Assembly: GCA_905215425.1 (NCBI GenBank)
Contig: CAJMQD010000031.1
Span: 1 to 8,061, forward strand
Reading direction: 5' to 3'
Length of the DNA: 8,061 nucleotides
DNA from: an uncultured bacterium
GTDB lineage: Bacteria; Bacillota; Clostridia; Oscillospirales; Oscillospiraceae
A program made the position numbers and the translations under genes. Of this stretch, positions 1-5,560 are shown in pieces. The notes beneath the pieces were generated by a model, which did no database searches, was not told where the DNA came from, and saw only the letters and a program-made list of their open reading frames with translations. The first letter of the stretch is position 1. Each line of letters opens with the position of its first letter.

Positions 1-353
1 TCTGTCTGGAGGCGCTGGAGTTTGTGCGGGAAAACCGCCGGGCGGTATACCACCTGTTCCACTCCAACCACCGGGACCTGTTGGAGGAGTATCTGTACGA
101 TGTGGCCCATCTGGAGATGGTGAACTTTGTCCGCCGGGAGGCCGAGGGGATGCCGGTGAAGGAAGAGGATATCAACTCCCTGGCCCTGTTCTATACCTCC
201 GCCTTGGTGGGACTGGTGACCCGCTGGATGCTGGAGGGGATGAAGGCTGACGTAGAGAGTATTTTGGACAATATTGGCCGGCTGATCACCGGAAATCTGC
301 GTATGTCGCTGGAACGCAGCTGCGAGGAATCCTGCCAGAAAGCGGAAGCCTGA
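1..353 (+). CDS. TetR/AcrR-family transcriptional regulator, C-terminal part (5' end outside window)
   Basis: The reading frame is open from base 3 and gives 116 residues ending at TGA 351-353. The N-terminal helix-turn-helix domain lies upstream of the window. What remains is all-helical and resembles the ligand-binding/dimerisation domain of TetR regulators of the DhaS-like type. These are family-typical features: an early helix with a 'vreNrravyhLf.sn' pattern, a 'dllEeyl' helix, and a late 'lalFYtsALVGLvtrWmleGM' helix followed by an acidic helix. The GTG at 24 could be mistaken for a start, but homologous sequence continues upstream of it, so it is internal. Such proteins are usually cytoplasmic dimeric repressors released by a small ligand; the ligand cannot be read here. 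The gene ends 197 bp before an MMPL export operon on the same strand, with a terminator and a palindrome between them, which suggests it controls that operon. Family call is fairly sure; target is inference. Confidence 0.8.
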   Translation, partial: CLEALEFVRENRRAVYHLFHSNHRDLLEEYLYDVAHLEMVNFVRREAEGMPVKEEDINSLALFYTSALVGLVTRWMLEGMKADVESILDNIGRLITGNLRMSLERSCEESCQKAEA

Positions 354-392
354 CAGACAAATCGGACGAAATGTCTAAAAATCGAACAGTTC

Positions 393-430
393 AAGTGTGC
401 CGCACAAAAAATGTGCGGCACACTTTTTTT
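393..430 (+). terminator. Rho-independent terminator after the TetR gene
   Basis: A perfect 13-bp stem (393-405 with 413-425, arm AAGTGTGCCGCAC), a 7-nt A-rich loop and a T run (424-430) form a canonical intrinsic terminator 40 bp after the TetR stop codon. Because the stem is flanked by A and T runs it may also work in the reverse direction. It separates the regulator's transcript from the downstream operon, so that operon needs its own promoter. Confidence 0.93.
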
Positions 431-442
431 GCCTGTGGAAAT

Positions 443-458
443 TTTGACAGATGACAAA
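443..458. promoter_or_regulatory. Candidate operator, palindrome TTTGAC-N4-GACAAA
   Basis: The 16-bp sequence TTTGACAGATGACAAA is an inverted repeat with one mismatched position per arm and a four-base spacer. It overlaps the -35 hexamer of the putative operon promoter and lies just downstream of a TetR-family gene, the usual arrangement for a TetR operator that blocks polymerase binding. A near-identical site occurs at 5334-5349. The symmetry is seen directly; binding by the neighbouring regulator is inferred. Confidence 0.5.
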
Positions 459-469
459 TAAGATAGCAT
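444..469 (+). promoter_or_regulatory. Putative promoter of the exported protein/MMPL operon
   Basis: There is a perfect sigma-A -35 hexamer, TTGACA, at 444-449. The -10 box is unclear: TAGCAT at 464-469 scores best but leaves only a 14-bp spacer, while the hexamer at the ideal 17-bp spacing (467-472, CATCAG) is poor. A strong -35 with a weak -10 fits a regulated promoter. The upstream terminator makes a promoter here necessary, but the exact start point is uncertain. Confidence 0.4.
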
Positions 470-480
470 CAGTAAGAAAC

Positions 481-521
481 GGGCCCCGTGATCTCCGGTG
501 CTGCCGGACAGCGGAGAGCCC
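481..521 (+). other. Leader hairpin upstream of the operon's first gene
   Basis: The leader can fold as stacked stems: GGGC 481-484 with GCCC 518-521, TCTCC 492-496 with GGAGA 513-517, and GCTG 500-503 with CAGC 509-512 around a five-base loop, with bulges on the 5' side. No T run follows, so it is not a terminator. It ends 10 bases before the ribosome binding site and may affect mRNA stability or translation. I do not recognise it as a known riboswitch. Confidence 0.35.
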
Positions 522-530
522 GCTTATATG

Positions 531-537
531 GAAGGAG
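531..537 (+). promoter_or_regulatory. Ribosome binding site that decides the start at 550
   Basis: GAAGGAG lies 12 bases before ATG 550. The frame is open back to an ATG at 451, but that codon sits inside the palindrome and -35 region and has no Shine-Dalgarno sequence. Starting at 550 also places a secretion signal exactly at the N-terminus. Start 550 is therefore preferred. Confidence 0.75.
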
Positions 538-549
538 CTGCGGATCACC

Positions 550-3069
550 ATGAGACGCGACGAGTGGAGAAAAAAGAAGCTGGGCCGACGCGGGCTCAGC
601 CTGGGACTGTGCGTTTTGATGCTGGCGGCCTGCATCCTGCCCTGTGCGGCGGCAGAGCCCATCGGGGACGGGGTCGTCCCGCTTTATGACGAGGCGTACT
701 ACGCCATGACCGACTACTACGGCAACCTGACCGACGGCAGCGTCGTGAAGAGCTACATCACCAACGGCGTGACCACCATCACCGACTACGGCCAGTACGA
801 CCAGGTGAACAACCTCACCGATGGCACCGTCCCCACCACGGCGGACGGCAAGACGGTGTTCCAGTTCACCAAGGTCCCCGGCCACTTCTACTTTGAGGGC
901 AAGACCGCAAAGCCCTTCGAGCAGCTGCCCTGGACCCTGTCCGTCCACTACACCCTGAACGGGCTGCCCGTGAAGGCGGAGGAGCTGGCCGGGGCCAAGG
1001 GCGTGGTGGAGATCAATGTGGACGCCATCCCCAACGAGAGCGCCAGCGAGTATGCCCGGAACAACTACACCCTGGAGGCCATGGCCATTTTCAACCAGGA
1101 CGACATCCTGTCTCTGGAGGCCCCCGGCGCCCAGGTGCAGCTGGTGGGCAACCTGCGGGCGGTGCTGTTTCTGGCCTTCCCTGGAGAAGAGGGACATTTC
1201 ACCATCCGGGTGGGGGCCGAGGACTTCTCCTTCGGCGGCATGACCTTCCTGATGGCGCCCGCCACCCTGAGCCAGCTGGAGGAGATCTCCAAGCTCAGCG
1301 ACCGCAAGGACGAGCTGGAGGACGACTACCACAAGCTGTCCGACAGTCTGGACGTGCTGCTGGACAGCCTGAACGACATGAGCGGGAGCCTGTATGCCTC
1401 CGCCAACGGTCTGGATAAGCTGAATCAGGCCCGGGGGACCATCTCCGGCGGTAAGGACAAGGTGTATGACGCCGCCGACGCCGTGCGGGGCGACCTGGAC
1501 GCCATCGCCGCCGCTCTGCAGCCCGTGTCCGGACAGATCGACGCCGCCAGCACCGCCGTCAGCGACAGCAAGACGGTGCTGTCCGCCCTGACCGGTGAGG
1601 TGACTGCCCTGCGCAGCGACCTGAAGAAGCTGGAGGAGCTGATTGACGACGTGCAGGACCACCAGGGAGACATGGAGGACCTGTTCGACCAGGTGGTGAG
1701 CATGAAGGGCGACCTGCGGGATCTGGAGAACGCCCTGAACGCCGCGAAGAAGACCAAGATCGAGTCCATCGAGCCCCTGTTCGGCGGGAAGAGCGGCAAG
1801 GAGCTGGAGGCCGCTCTGACCCAGGCGAAGGATCTGCACAATGCTTATGCGGCGGGGAACAACGGAAAAGAACTGAACTTTAAGCAGTTTATGTTCTCTG
1901 CCCTGCTGGCCGGCGGAAAGAACGCGGCGGAGGCCAAGGCTACGGCCGACAGCCTGTATGAGTTTTACGCAAGTACTTATCCCAACTTCAACAGCAAGGA
2001 AGCGGCCTATGCGGCCGTGCTCCAGCAGTGCGCCCCTGCGGTAGCGGCGGGACAGATGACGCAGGAGCAGGCTGCGGCCAAGGCCACAGAGGCTGCGACT
2101 GCCTGGGCTACGGTGGACTCTATGCGCAAGGCCTTTGAGGCCGCGGGCGGCAGTGATGAGAAAACGGTAGATTTCCAGGGCTTCCTGTACGGTGTGCTGC
2201 TGCTGAAAAATTACGATGATCCCAAGAAGAACGCTGCCAGTCTGTACCAGCTGTGGCAGCTGAACGAAGCCGATCCCGGCCTGACCAAGCTGCTGATCAT
2301 GGAGGCAGACAGCCTGAACGAGAAGGTTGACAGCCTGAACGGCACCATCAGCTCCGCAAAGAAGCAGATGGACAACATTCTGGGGCCCACGGCCGACGTG
2401 GTGGGCAAGCTGGCCGATCTGTGCAAGGATCTGGATGACCTGGACGACCTGCTGGACACCGCCGACGACTTCGGCGACCTGGGCAAGAGCGTATCCAAGA
2501 AGCTGACTGCTGTGCTGGACCAGGTGGACGCCCTCTATCAGGTGCTGGACGGCTATGAGCCCAAGCTGCAGGAGACGCTGACCACGGTAAAGCAGCTGAC
2601 CGAGACTGCCGCCGTTACGGTCCAGGATACCAGCAGCTTTATGGGCAGCCTGGAGGACCTGATGAAGACCTCCGGCAAGCAGCTGGACGACGGCACCAAG
2701 CAGACCCTGGAGGGTCTGGCCGCCACTCTGCGGGCTGCGGGCAACAGTATGAAAAAGACCAACGATGTAAAGGCGGCGAAGAACAACATCAGCTCTATCA
2801 TCGAGGACACCTGGGACGAGTACACCGGCGACGTGAACAACCTGCTGCTCATGGACGCCAACGCCGAGGCGGAGTCCCTGACGGACAGCCGCAACGCCGC
2901 CCCCACTACGGTGCAGGTGCTCATCCGCACCCAGGAGATCAAGGCCGACGAGGGCAGAAACAATGATGTGGAGACCGTCCACGCCCAGCCGACCAACTTC
3001 TGGGGCCGGGTGGCGCAGATGTTCAAGGATCTGTGGGCCGCAATTACCGGCCTTTTCCATAAGGGGTGA
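550..3069 (+). CDS. Exported coiled-coil protein of unknown function, partner of MMPL transporter (YhgE/Pip-like heptad-repeat type)
   Basis: This 839-residue protein has a basic N-terminus (RRDEWRKKK) and a hydrophobic segment (about 15-35). The segment ends either in a lipobox-like LAAC (25-28, lipid on Cys28) or in an AAA|E signal-peptidase I site after residue 35. Residues about 36-235 form a beta-rich domain with no function I can name, with a 'NLTDG' motif near its start. From about 240 to 425 and 578 to 755 the sequence is mostly helical and coiled-coil-like, with xxxLxxG-style heptads as in YhgE/Pip proteins. Between these lies a duplicated module (residues 428-474 and 523-570). There is no C-terminal membrane domain of the YhgE kind; the chain ends in an amphipathic helix (817-836: F, W, V, M, F, L, W, I, F on one face) that could touch the membrane. 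The gene is followed after 6 bp by the MMPL transporter gene, so the two are almost surely cotranscribed. I infer an accessory or scaffold role outside the membrane for that pump. Gene and export are firm; the biochemical role is unknown. Confidence 0.85.
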   Translation: MRRDEWRKKKLGRRGLSLGLCVLMLAACILPCAAAEPIGDGVVPLYDEAYYAMTDYYGNLTDGSVVKSYITNGVTTITDYGQYDQVNNLTDGTVPTTADGKTVFQFTKVPGHFYFEGKTAKPFEQLPWTLSVHYTLNGLPVKAEELAGAKGVVEINVDAIPNESASEYARNNYTLEAMAIFNQDDILSLEAPGAQVQLVGNLRAVLFLAFPGEEGHFTIRVGAEDFSFGGMTFLMAPATLSQLEEISKLSDRKDELEDDYHKLSDSLDVLLDSLNDMSGSLYASANGLDKLNQARGTISGGKDKVYDAADAVRGDLDAIAAALQPVSGQIDAASTAVSDSKTVLSALTGEVTALRSDLKKLEELIDDVQDHQGDMEDLFDQVVSMKGDLRDLENALNAAKKTKIESIEPLFGGKSGKELEAALTQAKDLHNAYAAGNNGKELNFKQFMFSALLAGGKNAAEAKATADSLYEFYASTYPNFNSKEAAYAAVLQQCAPAVAAGQMTQEQAAAKATEAATAWATVDSMRKAFEAAGGSDEKTVDFQGFLYGVLLLKNYDDPKKNAASLYQLWQLNEADPGLTKLLIMEADSLNEKVDSLNGTISSAKKQMDNILGPTADVVGKLADLCKDLDDLDDLLDTADDFGDLGKSVSKKLTAVLDQVDALYQVLDGYEPKLQETLTTVKQLTETAAVTVQDTSSFMGSLEDLMKTSGKQLDDGTKQTLEGLAATLRAAGNSMKKTNDVKAAKNNISSIIEDTWDEYTGDVNNLLLMDANAEAESLTDSRNAAPTTVQVLIRTQEIKADEGRNNDVETVHAQPTNFWGRVAQMFKDLWAAITGLFHKG
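1831..2259 (+). repeat. Duplicated protein module inside the coiled-coil protein
   Basis: Residues 428-474 and 523-570 of the exported protein align with small gaps, each unit starting about 95 residues after the other. Shared features in order are an Ala/aromatic-Ala-Ala-Gly turn, then [ND]F-x2-F-[ML]-[FY]-x2-LL (from 443 and 541), a charged stretch, then SLY-x-[FL]-[YW] (468-473 and 564-569). The similarity is at protein level; the DNA copies have diverged. The unit at residues 428-522 uses GCG and GCT for Ala far more than the flanking parts of the gene, which mostly use GCC. This suggests an inserted domain of different origin. I do not recognise the domain family. Confidence 0.6.
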
Positions 3070-3071
3070 TC
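3063..3071 (+). promoter_or_regulatory. Extended Shine-Dalgarno overlapping the upstream stop codon
   Basis: GGGGTGATC matches much of the full anti-16S sequence (AAGGAGGTGATC with one base lost) and includes the TGA stop of the preceding gene (3067-3069). It lies 4 bases before ATG 3076. Ribosomes finishing the first gene would release on top of this site, which favours coupled translation of the two operon products. Confidence 0.7.
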
Positions 3072-3075
3072 GGTC

Positions 3076-5184
3076 ATGCTGGAAAAGATTGCCCATAGAC
3101 TGACGAGAAAACCTAAACTGGTGGCGCTGATCGCCGTGCTGATGCTGATTCCCTCCCTCATCGGCTATGTGTCCACCCGCGTGAATTACGATATTCTGAC
3201 CTACCTGCCCCAGGATCTGGAATCTGCCCAGGGTATGAACCTGCTGGAGGATCCCTTCCACATGGCGGCTACAAGTATGCTGATCGTGGAGGATATGCCT
3301 GCGGGCTACAGCAACGAGCTGATCCGTGAGATCAAGGATGTGCCCGGCGTGTCCAACGCCGTATGGCTGAGCAATCTGGTGGGCGTTCAGATCCCCACCA
3401 GCATGATTCCGGAAAACTTCCGTGACATTTTCTTCTCCGGTGACGCCACCATGATGATCATTCAGTATGAGAAGGCCGGCGCCTCGGAGGAGACCATGGA
3501 CGCCATCCAGCAAGTGCGCGCCCTGTGCAACGAGAAGTGCTTCCTGGCCGGCTTCTCTGTGGTGATTAAAGACACCCGGGATCTGGTGGACAAGGAGCTG
3601 CCCATCTTTGTGACGCTGGCTGTGCTGCTGGCCATAGTGGCCATGGCGCTGACCATGGAGTCCACTGTGCTGCCCCTTGTGCTCATTGCCAACATCGGCA
3701 TCGCCGTGGTGTATAACTTCGGCACGAATATATTCCTGGGGGAGATCTCTTACATCACAAAGGCCATTGCCGCCGTGCTGCAATTGGGCGTGACCATGGA
3801 CTACTCCGTGTTCCTGTACCGGCGGTATGAGGAGGAGCTGGCCAACTACGACGACCGCCGCGACGCCATGGCCCAGGCCATCCTGGCCGCCTTCCGGTCT
3901 CTGTCTGGCTCCAGCCTGACCACCGTGGCCGGCTTTCTGGCCCTGTGCTTCATGCGGCTGACTCTGGGACGGGACATCGGCGTGGTCATGGTAAAGGGCG
4001 TGCTGCTGGGTGTGGCCACAGTGATCCTGGTGCTGCCCGCCATCATCCTGATGGCCGACAAGCAGATCGACAAGCACCAGCATAAGACGATCCTGCCTGA
4101 CTTCACCGGCCTGAACCGGTTTGTGCTGAAGCACCGCGTTGTGTTTGTAGTGCTGGCCCTGCTGGTGGCTCTGCCCGCCTATTACGCCCAGAACCACGCC
4201 ACCATGTACTACAAGCTGGACGAGTCCCTTCCCCGTGACCTGCCCTCCATCGTGGGCAACACCAAGCTGAAGGACGAGTTCGACATGGCCACCTCCCACT
4301 TCGTTCTGCTGCGGGACGACGTCAGCTCCACCGATATGAACGATATGGAGCAGCGGCTGGAGGATGTACCCGGGATCACCAGCATCCTGTCCTATCACTC
4401 CCTGCTGGGCACCGGCATCCCTGACTTCTTCATCCCTGACGAGGTGAAGGATATGCTCAAGCAGGACGGCCTTCAGATGATGATGGTCAACTCCAGCTGC
4501 GAGACGGCCTCTGACGAGGCGGCGGATCAGTTGGCTGCTATGACGGAGATCATCAAGGCCTATGATCCCGACGCCATGATCACCGGCGAGGCCGCCATGA
4601 CCAACGACCTGATCGAGACCACCGCCGTGGACTTCCAGGTGACCAACTACATCTCCATCATCGCCATCTTCGTGCTGGTGATGCTGGTGTTCAAGTCCCT
4701 CTCCATCCCGGTGGTGCTGGTGGCTGCGATTGAACTGGCCATCTTCCTGAACCAGGGCGTGCCCTACTTCACGGGTACTGAGGTGCCCTTTGTGGCCCCC
4801 ACGGTCATCAGCTGTATCCAGCTGGGCGCCACGGTGGACTACGCCATTCTGATGACCTCCCGCTTCCAAGAGGAGCTTCAGGCTGGCAAGGACCGCCACG
4901 AGGCCGCCCTGATCGCCGCCACCTCCTCGGATGCGTCCATCATCACCAGCGCGCTGGTGCTGTTCTGCGCCACCCTGGGCGTGTCCTTCGTCACCTCCAT
5001 TGACCTGATCGGAGCCATCTGCGTCATGCTGGCTCGCGGTGCCGTCATCTCCGCTGTGGTCAGTATCTTCGTGCTGCCCGCCCTTCTGTGCGTGTGCGAG
5101 CCTGTGTTCAACAAGACGACCCTGTACTGGCGCAAGGCCAAGCCCGCCAAGGTCAAAACCGAAAAGGCCCCTGCGAACAAATAA
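3076..5184 (+). CDS. MMPL/RND-superfamily transporter
   Basis: This 702-residue integral membrane protein has the RND/MMPL layout of two similar halves. A first membrane helix (about 14-35) is followed by an external domain (36-174) and five helices (about 176-195, 198-217, 224-248, 277-296, 302-330). The second half repeats this: helix about 355-371, external domain 372-522, then helices about 523-541, 543-562, 573-594, 615-640 and 644-675. Each half carries the GxxxDY motif in its fourth helix: GVTMDY with Asp242/Tyr243 and GATVDY with Asp588/Tyr589. These match the Asp-Tyr proton-relay pairs of MmpL proteins, so proton-motive-force-driven export of a lipid or other hydrophobic compound is likely. 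Unlike many Gram-positive MMPL proteins it has no long heptad-repeat extension; the upstream gene supplies a separate coiled-coil protein instead. The short C-terminal tail is basic. Substrate unknown. Regulation by the upstream TetR protein is inferred from position. Confidence 0.93.
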   Translation: MLEKIAHRLTRKPKLVALIAVLMLIPSLIGYVSTRVNYDILTYLPQDLESAQGMNLLEDPFHMAATSMLIVEDMPAGYSNELIREIKDVPGVSNAVWLSNLVGVQIPTSMIPENFRDIFFSGDATMMIIQYEKAGASEETMDAIQQVRALCNEKCFLAGFSVVIKDTRDLVDKELPIFVTLAVLLAIVAMALTMESTVLPLVLIANIGIAVVYNFGTNIFLGEISYITKAIAAVLQLGVTMDYSVFLYRRYEEELANYDDRRDAMAQAILAAFRSLSGSSLTTVAGFLALCFMRLTLGRDIGVVMVKGVLLGVATVILVLPAIILMADKQIDKHQHKTILPDFTGLNRFVLKHRVVFVVLALLVALPAYYAQNHATMYYKLDESLPRDLPSIVGNTKLKDEFDMATSHFVLLRDDVSSTDMNDMEQRLEDVPGITSILSYHSLLGTGIPDFFIPDEVKDMLKQDGLQMMMVNSSCETASDEAADQLAAMTEIIKAYDPDAMITGEAAMTNDLIETTAVDFQVTNYISIIAIFVLVMLVFKSLSIPVVLVAAIELAIFLNQGVPYFTGTEVPFVAPTVISCIQLGATVDYAILMTSRFQEELQAGKDRHEAALIAATSSDASIITSALVLFCATLGVSFVTSIDLIGAICVMLARGAVISAVVSIFVLPALLCVCEPVFNKTTLYWRKAKPAKVKTEKAPANK

Positions 5185-5199
5185 CAGATTTTCTTTCCC

Positions 5200-5237
5200 C
5201 ATCCCCGCCGGAGCATGACCGGCGGGGATGTATTTTT
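5200..5237 (+). terminator. Rho-independent terminator of the MMPL operon
   Basis: A perfect 12-bp GC-rich stem (5200-5211 with 5219-5230, arm CATCCCCGCCGG) with a 7-base loop is followed by TATTTTT. It begins 15 bases after the MMPL stop codon and closes the two-gene operon. Confidence 0.93.
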
Positions 5238-5285
5238 CTGTGCGGGGAAAGACTCTGTTGTGGGGTGGCCGACGGCAGCGGTCCC

Positions 5286-5315
5286 TTGACTTGTCCACCC
5301 AAAATCTGCTATCAT
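5286..5315 (+). promoter_or_regulatory. Putative sigma-A promoter for the topoisomerase B gene
   Basis: TTGACT (5286-5291) and TATCAT (5310-5315) are separated by 18 bp, each one base from the sigma-A consensus hexamers. The site lies between the MMPL terminator and the topoisomerase gene, so a promoter is expected here. A start near 5322 would give a leader of about 240 bases that holds the palindrome at 5333-5350 and the folded element at 5377-5481. A second -10-like hexamer, TATGAT (5324-5329), has no -35 partner at proper spacing. Confidence 0.6.
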
Positions 5316-5332
5316 TATCCTGTTATGATATG

Positions 5333-5350
5333 TTTTGACGCGGGTCAAAA
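5333..5350. promoter_or_regulatory. Candidate operator, perfect palindrome TTTTGAC-N4-GTCAAAA
   Basis: This is a 7-bp perfect inverted repeat with a four-base spacer (GCGG), about 18 bp after the -10 box of the putative topoisomerase promoter. It would therefore sit in the early transcribed region, where a bound repressor could block elongation or clearance. Its core matches the palindrome at 443-458 at 11 of 12 arm positions with the same spacer length. Without T-rich sequence after it, a terminator is unlikely. Confidence 0.45.
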
Positions 5351-5376
5351 AGGCGATGGCATCAAGATAAGAACCT

Positions 5377-5481
5377 TGTCATTGCGAGCCAGTTCGCAAA
5401 CTGGCGCGGCAATCCGTTTTCTCAAACCTTGGAGATACGGATTCCCACGGCAGTGACATCGGTCACTGCCTCGGAATGACA
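5377..5481. repeat. 105-bp intergenic repeat-like element with cloverleaf folding
   Basis: The ends are imperfect inverted repeats: TGTCATTGCGAG (5377-5388) and CTCGGAATGACA (5470-5481) pair at 11 of 12 positions. Inside are three hairpins in a row: CCAGTT/AACTGG (5389-5394 with 5399-5404), an 11-of-13 stem 5405-5417 with 5437-5449, and a perfect 9-bp stem GGCAGTGAC/GTCACTGCC (5449-5457 with 5462-5470). The whole forms a closed four-way cloverleaf. There is no open reading frame and no clear target-site duplication. It resembles short palindromic intergenic repeats (REP/MITE-like) that I recall from Oscillospiraceae genomes, a recollection rather than a search. It lies in the leader of the next gene. 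Confidence 0.7.
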
Positions 5482-5560
5482 GTTTTAATGACACTGCTCG
5501 AAGGGAAGAATACCTCCCCAATGGCCCGCACGATCTGATACAGCAAGGAAGATAATCTTT

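Noticed and set aside
24..26. GTG 24 as the start of a short 109-residue gene
   Set aside because: The same frame continues upstream to the window edge with TetR-like sequence, and the remaining part is clearly a C-terminal regulatory domain.
451..549. Upstream ATG at 451 as the start of the exported coiled-coil protein
   Set aside because: It lies inside the palindrome next to the -35 box, has no ribosome binding site, and would place 33 non-signal residues before a good signal peptide. ATG 550 with GAAGGAG is better.
580..606. Twin-arginine (Tat) export signal from the RRGLSL stretch
   Set aside because: The motif lacks the usual S/T before RR and the following FLK-type residues, the protein has no cofactor domain, and a Sec or lipoprotein signal fits as well or better.
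469..5298. Very long minus-strand open frame (about 1609 codons) across both operon genes
   Set aside because: It is register-aligned with the codons of the two + strand genes, which share a frame. It stays open because those genes almost never use TTA, CTA or TCA codons. Its His/Gln/Gly/Leu/Val-rich product is what the reverse complements of GTG, CTG, GCC, CAG and GAC give. No domain is recognisable.
5377..5481. tRNA or tmRNA-like gene suggested by the cloverleaf
   Set aside because: Stem lengths and loops do not fit a tRNA; there is no T-psi-C motif, anticodon loop or CCA-proximal acceptor pattern. A palindromic repeat explains it better.
5238..5560. Small gene in the gap between the MMPL and topoisomerase genes
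   Set aside because: The open frame crossing this stretch (5088-5456) runs over the MMPL 3' end, terminator, promoter and repeat, and has no plausible start or protein-like composition.
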